A stretch of 64,000 bases of DNA from Mariniblastus sp. (GTDB taxonomy: Bacteria > Planctomycetota > Planctomycetia > Pirellulales > Pirellulaceae), in the NCBI GenBank assembly GCA_011523945.1, contig WTFU01000054.1, positions 1 to 64,000 of the forward strand, read 5' to 3'. Each line of letters opens with the position of its first letter. Position 1 is the stretch's first letter. The position numbers and the translations under genes are program-made. The notes under the pieces were generated by a model. It saw only the letters and a list, made by a program, of their open reading frames with translations. It did no database searches and was not told where the DNA came from. Below, piece by piece: positions 37,737 through 46,417 of this stretch.

Positions 37737-38282
37737 ATGAACCCCGAAGATGCAATCGACTTCAGTCGCGAAGCCATGAAAACGTGCATGTTAGTTGGAG
37801 GCCCAATTCTCGTGACTAGCTTACTCGTTGGCTTGATCATCGGCGTTATTCAAACCATGACCCAGGTTCAGGATCAAACGGTTTCGTTTGTTCCCAAAAT
37901 CCTCATTTTGATTGCCGTAATTGGACTCTGCCTACCCTGGCTGACTGAACGCATGACCGATTTCGCTCGAATGTCATTTGAAAAGCCAATGACTCAATGG
38001 GCAAGTTCTCCCCCACCGACACTCTTCGCCAGTGCCTCCGAAGTAGAAACTAAATCAGATTCAACCGATGCAATTTCGGAACCCATCGCGACAACGCGGG
38101 CTTCCAACATAAAGCCTGACAATTCTATCTTTTCTCTCATCGGTCAGTTTCAAAAAATTGAGCAATCGATGGAGCAACCGACCCAACGCGACCCTGACAG
38201 TCAATCGGAAGCATCTAACAATCCGTTCCTACTTCCTCATTATCGCGTCTCCAAAGCACCCCGGACTGAAAAAGGCGGGTAA
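37737..38282 (+). CDS. fliQ: Flagellar biosynthetic protein FliQ with long C-terminal extension
   Basis: Residues 1-85 are a normal FliQ: AIDFSREAMKTCMLVGGPIL, LLVGLIIGVIQTMTQVQDQT and PKILILIAVIGLCLPWLTER. FliQ is usually about 90 residues; this protein is 181, with an added Ser/Thr/Pro-rich cytoplasmic or periplasmic tail of about 90 residues with no recognisable domain. It starts at an ATG 84 bases after fliP and the fliR ATG follows 2 bases after its stop. Confidence 0.93.
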   Translation: MNPEDAIDFSREAMKTCMLVGGPILVTSLLVGLIIGVIQTMTQVQDQTVSFVPKILILIAVIGLCLPWLTERMTDFARMSFEKPMTQWASSPPPTLFASASEVETKSDSTDAISEPIATTRASNIKPDNSIFSLIGQFQKIEQSMEQPTQRDPDSQSEASNNPFLLPHYRVSKAPRTEKGG

Positions 38283-38284
38283 CA

Positions 38285-39061
38285 ATGGATTCAGCATTGA
38301 TCTTTTTTCTTGTATTCTCAAGGGTTACGGCATTGGTGATGACGGCACCAATTTTTGGCAGCCGATCTGTGCCGTTAAAAATTCGATTGGGAACTGCCGT
38401 GCTTTTGAGCTTGACTGCATTTCCATTAATTACACTTCCCGAATTCGAACCATCCAATCTTGAGAGCCTTTTTTCGGCAATCTTTAGCGAAGTTGTCATT
38501 GGCTCACTTTTAGGATTGGGGGTAATGATAATGTTTTCAGCCGCTCAATTTGCCGGAACCGTTATCGGGCAAATGGCAGGAATTCAAATCTCCAATACAC
38601 TTGATCCGCAAACTGGCGAAAACTCATCCACCATCAGCCAGTTGTTTGCCATTCTTTCACTAGCTGCATTTGCCCTCGCTGGTGGCCCCGAATTAGTTAT
38701 TTCTGCGCTTCTTGATACATTTATTCATCTCCCACTTGGAACCGAATTAGCCCCTAATCGAATAAGCGAAATTTTAGTCAGCCTCTTGCAACAGAGTTTC
38801 ATCTTAACACTTCGCGGCGTCGCTCCGGCAGTTGCCGCAATGCTAATTGCGACCATCATAATTGGGTTCGTCAGCCGAACTTACCCGCAAATGAACCTGC
38901 TTGGCATGGGACTCAGTTCCAATCTTATCGTGATGCTTCTCGCGGTTTTTTTGACCCTAGGCGGTAGCGTGTGGTTATTCGTAGACGATTTGGATCACTT
39001 CGTTTCAATGATCACAGATTCCATGCAATCGTCGATCAAAGAGGTCGCAAAGAATGAGTGA
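38285..39061 (+). CDS. fliR: Flagellar biosynthetic protein FliR
   Basis: FliR is the single-copy gate subunit that caps the FliP-FliQ assembly. The 258-residue product shows FSRVTALVMTAPIFGSRSVP, GLGVMIMFSAAQFAGTVIG, the conserved IQISNTLDPQTGENSSTISQ, and IIGFVSRTYPQMNLLGMGL. Length is normal. The stop overlaps the flhB start by 8 bases, so the genes are translationally coupled. Confidence 0.95.
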   Translation: MDSALIFFLVFSRVTALVMTAPIFGSRSVPLKIRLGTAVLLSLTAFPLITLPEFEPSNLESLFSAIFSEVVIGSLLGLGVMIMFSAAQFAGTVIGQMAGIQISNTLDPQTGENSSTISQLFAILSLAAFALAGGPELVISALLDTFIHLPLGTELAPNRISEILVSLLQQSFILTLRGVAPAVAAMLIATIIIGFVSRTYPQMNLLGMGLSSNLIVMLLAVFLTLGGSVWLFVDDLDHFVSMITDSMQSSIKEVAKNE

Positions 39062-39806
39062 ATCCATGGAAGACCGCATTCACCAGGCAACTCCAAGCCG
39101 ACGGCAACAAGCCCGACAGAATGGCGATATTGTCAAGAGTCATGAAATGGCTGCCGCCGTCCAAATGCTTGGTGCCATTGCAATTACCTACTATCTGCTT
39201 GGAGGTATCAGCAACTGGATTCGCAACTGGACCGCTGAAATTTGGACATTAGCCTCGGGCAACTTAAACATGTCCAATCAGGAATTCACCGAACAGATTC
39301 AACTCACTATCCTCGGTGCCGTTACTCACCTCGCACCTCTGCTGTGCCTACTCGTTGTCGTAGGAGTGGTTTCCCACTGGATTCAATCTGGCCCACTCTT
39401 ATTGCCTGGACGAGTTTCCCCCGATCCAACGCGACTGGCATCTGGTGCATGGAGAAACATTTTCTCATTTAGTGGATTCTTTACCATCATCACTGGGATT
39501 CCTAAAACGATCGTCGCAGGAATCGCAGGAGGAACAAGTATTTGGATTCAACAAGCAAGTTTTTTTCAGTTGGCGAACCTACCAATTGACTTAATGGCTA
39601 CCAAACTGCTGGGCCTCGTACTCGGTGTTTCACTACACGTTGCAATTACTCTCTTGTTTGCATCGACATTAGACTTCTTCATGAAATTTGTCAGTCATGA
39701 AAATCGTCTCAAAATGACCGACCAACAACTACGCGACGAAATGAGAATGCAAAACGGCGATCCTCAGATTCACCGGCGGCGTCAAGAATTGAGCCGATTA
39801 AGATAA
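39054..39806 (+). CDS. flhB: Truncated FlhB: membrane domain only, no autocleavage domain
   Basis: FlhB normally has about 350-380 residues: a four-helix membrane part and a cytoplasmic domain that self-cleaves at NPTH to switch export substrates. Here the 250-residue protein keeps the N-terminal PSRRQQARQNGDIVKSHEM motif, the membrane part and the linker MTDQQLRDEMRMQNGDPQIH, then stops at RRRQELSRLR, just before the cytoplasmic domain would start. Only 43 bases separate the stop from the convergent sulfotransferase gene and no frame encodes NPTH there. It overlaps fliR by 8 bases. Confidence 0.9.
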   Translation: MSESMEDRIHQATPSRRQQARQNGDIVKSHEMAAAVQMLGAIAITYYLLGGISNWIRNWTAEIWTLASGNLNMSNQEFTEQIQLTILGAVTHLAPLLCLLVVVGVVSHWIQSGPLLLPGRVSPDPTRLASGAWRNIFSFSGFFTIITGIPKTIVAGIAGGTSIWIQQASFFQLANLPIDLMATKLLGLVLGVSLHVAITLLFASTLDFFMKFVSHENRLKMTDQQLRDEMRMQNGDPQIHRRRQELSRLR

Positions 39807-39849
39807 CCGCTTTTGGATGATTCACTCTAGCGAAAGAGGCAACCGTCCC

Positions 39850-41010
39850 TCAGCCCGTCGCGCTTTCAAATGGATCTGAATAACCAAATTCATCCATGTA
39901 GCGATGCCAATTGTTATCAATTTCAAGTTCGAGCGAAGACTCAAGCGTAAAAGGGTTCTTTTTATGGTGCTTTTTGCGCTCGAAATACTCTATCAGCGAC
40001 GGCTCTAGTTCCGCAAACCCATCCATCTCAAGTTGGTCGTAAACTCGTTCCATTTCGCCGATCGGCTCAGAGATGAGATTTTCAAAGTTAACCTCAACTA
40101 ATTGGTTTTTTGGAATCGAATCACGTTGATTAAAGTAGGCCGAATACATCAGATCTTTACACTCAAAAATGTAGTTTTTGAGCCATGTATCATCGTATCT
40201 TGGAATCTGAAATCCTTGAAGCGAATCCAAAAGCTTCCATAGCCTCATCGTCGAAGGCACAAGTTTGTGCGGGTGACGCGCCATGTGAACAAACTTCGCC
40301 CCGGGAAACCAGTCGGCCAACTGCGACAGACGTCCGGTGTGAGGAGGTGACTTCAGAACCAACTGCGAGTCGTACCTGACCGTAAGTGCCTTTAGGAAAT
40401 AATCCATGGCCACGTGCAATCGCTCCTGCACCTCGTAATCCGCATCAGAAAGTTTGAGATTTAGGTGCTCTCGATTCGGTTGATTCGGAAACGCAATCCT
40501 ACGGTAAGGCGTTGGAGCTCCATAAGCACACAATGCAAAATCATCTTCTTGAGGAGACCCGACTCCCATCGACATATTGTCCATCGGTCGTTGCCGAGGC
40601 ATCAATAATTTCAAAAAGGGATAAAAAAAGAAGCGTGAAGCAAGAAAATGATTGGGAATAAATGCATCAAAATTCGTTGGAAAGGCCAATCGCGAATCCA
40701 AAGACATCAACTCATGCATCAACGTCGTGCCGGAACGCCAATGCCCAATAATAAAAACGGGGGGCTTTTTGAGTTGAGCAGACTCAATCACACTTCCGTG
40801 CGTAACATCTTGGACCTGAGCGAGGATTGAATTCATCACGGCGCATCCACCGCCGAGAGCAAACATTGGATACTTGAACGGATGGATCTTAAAACGGTTC
40901 TCTCTCATTAACCGCAGATAATCACCCAAACGCATCCCGTTCCAAAACCTGGGGGCCCACGGCGGATACCAATTAGGTTTCGGTTTTGATTTTGTAGATG
41001 TATTTGACAT
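39850..41010 (-). CDS. Sulfotransferase family protein
   Basis: The protein resembles PAPS-dependent sulfotransferases (Sulfotransfer_3 type). The 5'-phosphosulfate-binding loop is FIIGHWRSGTTLMHELMS near residue 90 and the 3'-phosphate-binding region is AKFVHMARHPHKLVPSTMRL near residue 235. It has no obvious signal peptide. The acceptor is unknown; planctomycetes carry many sulfur-ester enzymes. The ATG start gives 386 residues. It is the distal gene of a minus-strand set with the SNF2 helicase. Confidence 0.88.
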   Translation of the reverse strand: MSNTSTKSKPKPNWYPPWAPRFWNGMRLGDYLRLMRENRFKIHPFKYPMFALGGGCAVMNSILAQVQDVTHGSVIESAQLKKPPVFIIGHWRSGTTLMHELMSLDSRLAFPTNFDAFIPNHFLASRFFFYPFLKLLMPRQRPMDNMSMGVGSPQEDDFALCAYGAPTPYRRIAFPNQPNREHLNLKLSDADYEVQERLHVAMDYFLKALTVRYDSQLVLKSPPHTGRLSQLADWFPGAKFVHMARHPHKLVPSTMRLWKLLDSLQGFQIPRYDDTWLKNYIFECKDLMYSAYFNQRDSIPKNQLVEVNFENLISEPIGEMERVYDQLEMDGFAELEPSLIEYFERKKHHKKNPFTLESSLELEIDNNWHRYMDEFGYSDPFESATG

Positions 41011-41101
41011 GGTGGCGCCGTGCTATCCCTTTCACCAGACTCTCGTCGCAGCCTACTCGATCTCTCAGAAAAGTAAAACGCATCAACAAACATCGCCCTC
41101 G

Positions 41102-42991
41102 TCAAGCCGCTTCACCCAACTCGTCTTCGATCTCGTTAACCGGCGTGATTTTACCCTTGGGAGTCGTTAGATCAAACAGCCCGAAAATTTCATTTCGGGA
41201 CAAACCTCGCTTGGCAGGGGTATCACCGTCTGACAATATCTTCCGAAATAGCTCTCGCTTCTCTTCCAATATCTGATGAATTCGCTGCTCGATTGTACCC
41301 GCCATAATCATTCTGGTGATCGTCACACTGCCCGCGGCTCCAATTCGATGAGCTCGATTGATCGCCTGATCTTCGATTGCCGGATTCCACCAGCGATCGA
41401 ATAAAAATACGTAACGACAAAATTGCAGATTTAAACCGACCGCTCCTGCGCCGTAGCTCATCAGGAGAACTTTGCGATCTGGATTCTCCTTAAATTCCTT
41501 TAAAATTGGATCACGTTGTTTCGATGGAATACGTCCATGATATTCCAGTGGTCTGTGCACCGTCAGTTGTTTTCCAATCACCTCAAGAGAATCGACCCAC
41601 TGACTAAATACAATTGCCTTCTGACCGCTCGCCGCCACCTCTTCCATATCCGCTTTGAGGCGTTCAATTTTACTACTCATTCCCGTGGCAGGATCAAAGT
41701 TACATATTTGCTTTAATCGAAGAACCAACTCGAAAACGTGCTTAATTGTTAACTCATCTCCCATGTCGTTGAGCCGCAGGACTCCGTCCTTTTCAGCGCC
41801 GTCGTAGCTTATCTGCTGCTCCGGCGAAAGGTCCAGTTCCGCATCGCGCATCAATCGCGGGGGCATATCTTTCATGACCAAATCTTTTGTCCGGCGAAGT
41901 ATCAAGTCCTTCACCCGCACACGCATCTCTCGCGCCGTCATTCCGCTCGACACAGCTCCCTTCGCTGCAAATTCGCAAATTCCGACGAGATCCTCGACAC
42001 CGTTTTCGATCGGGGTTCCCGTTAGTGCCCAACTTCTTTTTCGATTAATTCGATGCACAACCTCACTTGTCGCATTTGCCTTATTCTTGATGCGCTGAGC
42101 TTCATCAAGAATCACCAAATCGAATTCATTCTCCGGAGCCGTAACCAAAGCCTCGTCCCGTGTCAAAAGTTCATAATTAGCGAGCTTGACCATTGCCGAC
42201 TCAGTTTTCCAATGCCAGGCACGTTGATGCTGATTTCCTTTAATTGCTGCGACGGTAATTTCAGGCGCCCACGATTTAAATTCTCGCTGCCAATTGGTCA
42301 CCAGTGGCTTTGGGCAAATGATCAAGACGCTCTTAATGAATCCGGCACGAAGCAACATCCGAACCGTGGCAATCGTCTGCATTGTCTTACCGAGTCCCAT
42401 TTCGTCAGCTAAAATTGCGCTGTTGCGGGGAAACAGGAAGGCAATACCCGCATACTGAAATGGAAAGGGCTCAAACGGAAATTCCATCGTCTTACCGTCG
42501 AGGAGATTCTCTAACGGCGGTTGCAAAAGATAAAACAATCGATCTTCCAACTTGATTACATCCGCAGGAGGTTTCATGCGGGTTCGCGTGGTTACCTTTT
42601 TTTCTTTCGCCTTCGAATCAGCTTTACTCTTCTCGCCTACGGGTTCCGCCGATGGCTCCGGCGCGTAGGGGTCAAACAGATTAGCAGCGATGGCAGATCG
42701 ATTCGCCCGTTTCGCCGGTCCAGTCTCGGAAAAGTAATAACTGGTTGTTTTAATCCGCCGCCCTTTGAATCGAGCGGAAACGACAGGCGGCTTAACCGGC
42801 GACTCGGCTTCCCAACTGCTTAAAAGATCAGGCAACTGTGCTTCGATGGCCCGATTCCAAGAATTCGTATCCAAAACAACTGGCTCTATTTTTGGCACAC
42901 CCGCATCCTGTCGAATCAATTGATTCGGCGGTTTGTCCGTAGAGGAACCCCGATGGTTTAGCGATTCGGTTAATTTAAAATACTGATCCAT
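41102..42991 (-). CDS. SNF2-family DEAD/DEAH helicase-like ATPase
   Basis: The 629-residue protein has an N-terminal region of about 160 residues of unknown fold and then the two-lobed SNF2 motor. Motif I is LADEMGLGKTMQTIATVRML, motif II is LDEAQRIKN, motif III SWALTGTPIEN, and the C-terminal lobe has QKAIVFSQWVDSLEVI, SYGAGAVGLNLQFCRY and INRAHRIGAAGSVT. Such proteins translocate on double-stranded DNA and remodel bound proteins. The C-terminal tail is short. No partner nuclease or restriction genes are adjacent, so a defence role is not supported. Confidence 0.94.
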   Translation of the reverse strand: MDQYFKLTESLNHRGSSTDKPPNQLIRQDAGVPKIEPVVLDTNSWNRAIEAQLPDLLSSWEAESPVKPPVVSARFKGRRIKTTSYYFSETGPAKRANRSAIAANLFDPYAPEPSAEPVGEKSKADSKAKEKKVTTRTRMKPPADVIKLEDRLFYLLQPPLENLLDGKTMEFPFEPFPFQYAGIAFLFPRNSAILADEMGLGKTMQTIATVRMLLRAGFIKSVLIICPKPLVTNWQREFKSWAPEITVAAIKGNQHQRAWHWKTESAMVKLANYELLTRDEALVTAPENEFDLVILDEAQRIKNKANATSEVVHRINRKRSWALTGTPIENGVEDLVGICEFAAKGAVSSGMTAREMRVRVKDLILRRTKDLVMKDMPPRLMRDAELDLSPEQQISYDGAEKDGVLRLNDMGDELTIKHVFELVLRLKQICNFDPATGMSSKIERLKADMEEVAASGQKAIVFSQWVDSLEVIGKQLTVHRPLEYHGRIPSKQRDPILKEFKENPDRKVLLMSYGAGAVGLNLQFCRYVFLFDRWWNPAIEDQAINRAHRIGAAGSVTITRMIMAGTIEQRIHQILEEKRELFRKILSDGDTPAKRGLSRNEIFGLFDLTTPKGKITPVNEIEDELGEAA

Positions 42992-43025
42992 CGAGACCGC
43001 TTCTTAAGTTTTGAAAGAGACCATT

Positions 43026-43559
43026 TCACGCCGCGCGAAGCACGGAGTGAGCCTCCTCAATTGCCTGCCGAATTCTTTCGAATGGCTCATCCAGTGGTAG
43101 CCGACTTGCAAATTCGTGCACGCCTTGTGAGATCGCAGTCGCCTCGGTGCCGCGATGATTGACGCAGAAAACGGACTGTCCCGAGAGGTCAAAATGTTCC
43201 AATCCTGACCCATCAAATTCTGTTTCAGAATCCACGGGCTCGGCAAACACCAAAGGATCATCGATCAACTCAGTTAGCGGCAGCATTTCCGAACAGTCGG
43301 TAATAAAGACCGATGGCCGATTTTTAGCCTTATCAATTAAAGCCATTCCTATCTGATCAGAAAACAGAAATCCACAATAGGTTTCACCGTACATGATTTG
43401 CTGAGCACGATTGGTAGCCACGGGCGCCGTACAATGAAACTCAATCGGTCTTCCAATTCTTGAAACAACCAATAGACCGCCGCAATGCCCAAGTGAAGGC
43501 AATTCAACAACGGTCATAAAACCGAATGATTGAAGTGGATGGTTAGTCGCTTGGGTCAA
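43026..43559 (-). CDS. Conserved hypothetical protein upstream of SNF2 helicase
   Basis: I know no function for this 177-residue protein. It has no signal peptide. The segment GGLLVVSRIGRPIEFHCTAPVATNRAQQIMYG is characteristic of a protein type that recurs in planctomycetes, in my recollection. A TTG start (43559) is used by the track; an ATG at 43517 (MTVVELPSLGHCGG) is an alternative. It ends 34 bases before the SNF2 gene and may be in the same transcript. Confidence 0.72.
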   Translation of the reverse strand: MTQATNHPLQSFGFMTVVELPSLGHCGGLLVVSRIGRPIEFHCTAPVATNRAQQIMYGETYCGFLFSDQIGMALIDKAKNRPSVFITDCSEMLPLTELIDDPLVFAEPVDSETEFDGSGLEHFDLSGQSVFCVNHRGTEATAISQGVHEFASRLPLDEPFERIRQAIEEAHSVLRAA

Positions 43560-43963
43560 AAGCTCTGTCCTTATGAATTATCAAAATTCATGATGCAACA
43601 GTAAATTTCGGCAGAAATTCGAGGCATACAGAATTTGTTTTTTTGTCAACAACCAAAATATTTTTTTTTCGAAAAATAGCTGCTCTCATACCTTTGGTCG
43701 GCGCGCGAACGCTCAAGTGACATCGGCGGAAACAGGTTTTTCACTTTAGATTACCAACGTCTTACCGAGGGCTTACTCCAAACCGAATTAAAGGCACACA
43801 TAGATTCTCTTAACAACCCAATGAAAAACTTTTCGGGTCAGTCCATTTTTTCCCTCAAGTGGCTTTTCAAAAGGATGAATCCTGAAGCAAAAGCTCGACA
43901 CTTTCCATGGCGCGGTTTATACTGTTTAGGTATTCATAAAAAACTTCCCGGAGTGTTGATCAT
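43560..43963. other. 404-base divergent intergenic region
   Basis: The gap separates the minus-strand SNF2 set from a plus-strand hypothetical gene. It holds AT-rich runs (TATTTTTTTTTCGAAAAATA near 43660) that may belong to promoters. A competing frame from 43821 overlaps the next gene and has no protein signature. Confidence 0.5.
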
Positions 43964-44425
43964 ATGCCTCACGATTCACAAGATATTTCCCCAGTTTTCC
44001 GGATTGACGTTGCTCAAAGTGCTAGCGATTCTGCGGCCCCTCATTCGGGAGCTGGGCAGAGTGATATTGCCGCGATCCTGCAACAGCTTGTGGCAGGTCA
44101 GGACCGTCAAAATGAACTGATGGAAGAAATGATCGACCAAATGCACGCGAGCCAACGACAACGCTCAAATGAGTTGTCTCAATGGAAAGAAGCAAATCCG
44201 TTGCTTGCTCGACGCTGCCGAGCTGCAGCCGAGGCATTATCTCAAGTGCAAACAGAATTTCTGCAAACTCTGACCATCGACGTCAACGATAACCATGAAG
44301 AAATGATGGACAGCGAATTCGTATTGAACGAATTTGTGGATCGCTACGGGCCACGTCTAGCCCATCTCAACGGAGTCTTACAACTGCTTTCCCAGTTGAG
44401 CCTTCACCCCGGCGATAACCACTAA
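43964..44425 (+). CDS. Small acidic coiled-coil-like hypothetical protein
   Basis: The 153-residue soluble product is rich in Gln, Glu and Asp. It has helical segments such as DIAAILQQLVAGQDRQNELMEE and ANPLLARRCRAAAEALSQVQ. No known family recognised, though it looks like a planctomycete-type conserved protein. The ATG is in AT CATATG context. A good terminator follows 40 bases after the stop, so it is a single-gene unit. Confidence 0.75.
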   Translation: MPHDSQDISPVFRIDVAQSASDSAAPHSGAGQSDIAAILQQLVAGQDRQNELMEEMIDQMHASQRQRSNELSQWKEANPLLARRCRAAAEALSQVQTEFLQTLTIDVNDNHEEMMDSEFVLNEFVDRYGPRLAHLNGVLQLLSQLSLHPGDNH

Positions 44426-44467
44426 AAAACAACTACCTACAGGTAGCACACTTCACAGCAAAACATG

Positions 44468-44497
44468 CCTCTACCAGACTGGTTGAGGCTTTTTTTA
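44468..44497 (+). terminator. Rho-independent terminator
   Basis: GCCTC-T-ACCAG pairs with CTGGT-T-GAGGC (one T-T mismatch) around a single-base loop core and is followed by T7. It ends the small acidic hypothetical gene. Confidence 0.9.
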
Positions 44498-44629
44498 TAA
44501 GTAAGAAAACTGGCAACCTCAATATTTAAAAGACCTGGCTAGACCACTCTTTGAGGATGCCCCATTTGCTGTAGATCGAAGAGAACAGGGAATAAACCAG
44601 CTTTTACATTTTTTAAGCCGAGAATTTTG

Positions 44630-45496
44630 ATGCACGGCGAAATAGTCCACACCATCACTTCTGATTTTGTTAGGCTCCATGGGTTTTACCGCGAATCCAA
44701 GGAAACGCTTGTCACTAATTCCGAGACAGGCGCGATAAGCGCCGCTATTTTGACACATGGCCTCGGAGGTAACTTTTATTCTTCGAGGCTTCTCTTCCAT
44801 CTGGCTGAAGTGCTTGAGTCGATTGGTGTCCATGTTGTAATCGCCAACACGCGAGGGCATGACATGATCAACTCCTCTACATGGGCTGGGAAAACAAGAT
44901 CAGTGGGCGCGGCTTTCGAAGACGTCGCCGACGCCAAAATGGACATCAGTGCATGGGCAGACTTTCTGGCAAAACGGGGCCATGCCAACATCGCCGCAGT
45001 CGGGCACTCACTCGGTGCCATTAAGTCAATTTACTCTCAGGCATTCGCGCCGCATCCCAACATTAAAAACATTATCGCGTTATCGGCGACAAGGCTCAGC
45101 TATGCCAAACTAAGCGATTCCCCTCGTGGCGAACTGTTTCGAGATACAATTAAAAAATGCGAATCGCTGGTCGAACAAAATCAAGGCCACAACCCAATTC
45201 AAGTACCTTTCCCGTTCCCTACGTGGATGAGCCCTCAGGGTTACCTGGATAAATATGGGCCGGCGGAGTCTTTCAACTGGCTTAATTTTATCGATCGAAT
45301 CGAGATACCAACGCTGATGCTGTTCGGCGAGAGAGAACTTAACGAAAACGTTGCTTTCGAAGGCCTCCGCGACGACCTCGCTCTATTAACTGCTGGTTGG
45401 AATTCTTTAACCATCCAGGAAATCGAGGAGGCCGACCACTTCTATACCTCTAGATTTAATGAGGTAGGAGAAAATATCCTCCGCTGGTTGGCATAA
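44630..45496 (+). CDS. Alpha/beta hydrolase
   Basis: The protein has the hydrolase fold with an HGLGG oxyanion region (AAILTHGLGGNFYSS), the nucleophile elbow AAVGHSLGAIKSIYS, a strand with LMLFGERELNEN for the acidic residue, and the catalytic His in EADHFYTSR. It has no signal peptide. The substrate is unknown. The TTG at 44627 precedes an ATG at 44630, which I take as the start. It is convergent with the oxidase operon. Confidence 0.87.
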   Translation: MHGEIVHTITSDFVRLHGFYRESKETLVTNSETGAISAAILTHGLGGNFYSSRLLFHLAEVLESIGVHVVIANTRGHDMINSSTWAGKTRSVGAAFEDVADAKMDISAWADFLAKRGHANIAAVGHSLGAIKSIYSQAFAPHPNIKNIIALSATRLSYAKLSDSPRGELFRDTIKKCESLVEQNQGHNPIQVPFPFPTWMSPQGYLDKYGPAESFNWLNFIDRIEIPTLMLFGERELNENVAFEGLRDDLALLTAGWNSLTIQEIEEADHFYTSRFNEVGENILRWLA

Positions 45497-45552
45497 GTAA
45501 CGACGAAAAATGATTCCCCAAAAGGGCAGGGCGCTTACCGTGCTGACCGGCT

Positions 45553-45843
45553 TTAGCGAGATGCCTCTTCATCAGCTAAATCATCACTCGGAAATTCATC
45601 TACTTCGGGAACGTTTTGCCTCAATCGGACGATGGTGGTCACCCAGCAAGACAAAATAACAAAGGGCATCCCCATCATAAACAGGATGCTCATTGCATAC
45701 GCTGCTGCAGAACCATCGGCGTGAAGGCCATCTTTACAGGTGGGACAAGCAAGTAAACTACTCGAGAACACCAACTGAAGGAGCACGACCTGAAAACTAC
45801 AGGCGACCAGCTTAAAGAATTGTTTAGGGTTAACGTCGATCAT
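45553..45843 (-). CDS. Small secreted/membrane CxxC protein at end of oxidase operon
   Basis: The 96-residue product has a signal-like N-terminus (FQVVLLQLVFSSSLLACPTC) ending in CPTC, then DGLHADGSAAAY and one membrane helix (MSILFMMGMPFVILSCWVTT), with an acidic C-terminus. The CxxC pair just outside the first hydrophobic stretch could bind copper or a cofactor for oxidase assembly, or act as a thiol pair. It lies 7 bases after the DUF420 gene. No family name known. Confidence 0.8.
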   Translation of the reverse strand: MIDVNPKQFFKLVACSFQVVLLQLVFSSSLLACPTCKDGLHADGSAAAYAMSILFMMGMPFVILSCWVTTIVRLRQNVPEVDEFPSDDLADEEASR

Positions 45844-45850
45844 TATTTCG

Positions 45851-46417
45851 CTACTGTCCGTAATAAGGTTGCAGCATGAGGTAGCAAATCGGCCCCGTCA
45901 ATGCGACATACAGCCAAGCTGGAAACACGATTTTTGCCATTTTACGGTGTTTGTCAAACTGATTGGTGAATCCAAAAATCCAGGTTTGCAATATAAACGG
46001 AAGGCTCAATGCTGCCAAAACGATGTGACTGATCAATAAAATGAAATACAAAGTCCTTGCAAACCCTTCACCGCCAAACTTTGTTTCTTCATTAGTAAAA
46101 TGGTAGGCGACATAGCAAAGCAAAAACAATGCTGAACAGACCATCGCCGCTGAAATCGACAATCGATGCAACTGGATTTTCCGCTGTTTAACAAAGACTA
46201 ACGCCAATATTAAAAACAGCGCAACGAGGCAATTCAAGCCGGCATGCACCGTCGGCAGAAAATCTAAAGTCACTCCCTCGGGCAACGGAATTTTCGTCGG
46301 TCCTCTCATGAGGCCAACCAATCCCCAAACCGCGACTGTTACAATCCAGCTGACAATCGTTAACTTTTTACCCAGTACAGGGTTGGGTTCAAGCTTAAAA
46401 AACTCTTCTCCGCTCAT
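45851..46417 (-). CDS. DUF420 family membrane protein (oxidase assembly-associated)
   Basis: The 188-residue protein has about five hydrophobic helices and the DUF420 hallmark, with FLPTVHAGLNCLVALFLIL, KIQLHRLSISAAMVCSALFL and FILLISHIVLAALSLPFIL. Several His residues face helices. The family is linked to caa3 oxidase assembly (CtaM-type) in other bacteria. The start codon overlaps the Sco gene stop (ATGA). Confidence 0.9.
   Translation of the reverse strand: MSGEEFFKLEPNPVLGKKLTIVSWIVTVAVWGLVGLMRGPTKIPLPEGVTLDFLPTVHAGLNCLVALFLILALVFVKQRKIQLHRLSISAAMVCSALFLLCYVAYHFTNEETKFGGEGFARTLYFILLISHIVLAALSLPFILQTWIFGFTNQFDKHRKMAKIVFPAWLYVALTGPICYLMLQPYYGQ

Noticed and set aside
39807-39849. Possible frameshift that would restore the FlhB cytoplasmic domain
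   Set aside because: The 43 bases before the convergent sulfotransferase stop contain no sequence resembling the FlhB cytoplasmic domain, and beyond that the opposite strand is coding.
41102-43559. SNF2 helicase set as an anti-phage defence system
   Set aside because: No nuclease, methyltransferase or other defence effector is adjacent. The neighbour is an ordinary lineage-type hypothetical, so the claim lacks support.
43821-44120. 99-codon frame with ATG start
   Set aside because: It overlaps the better supported 153-residue gene at 43964 in another frame and reads as noise-like hydrophobic sequence.
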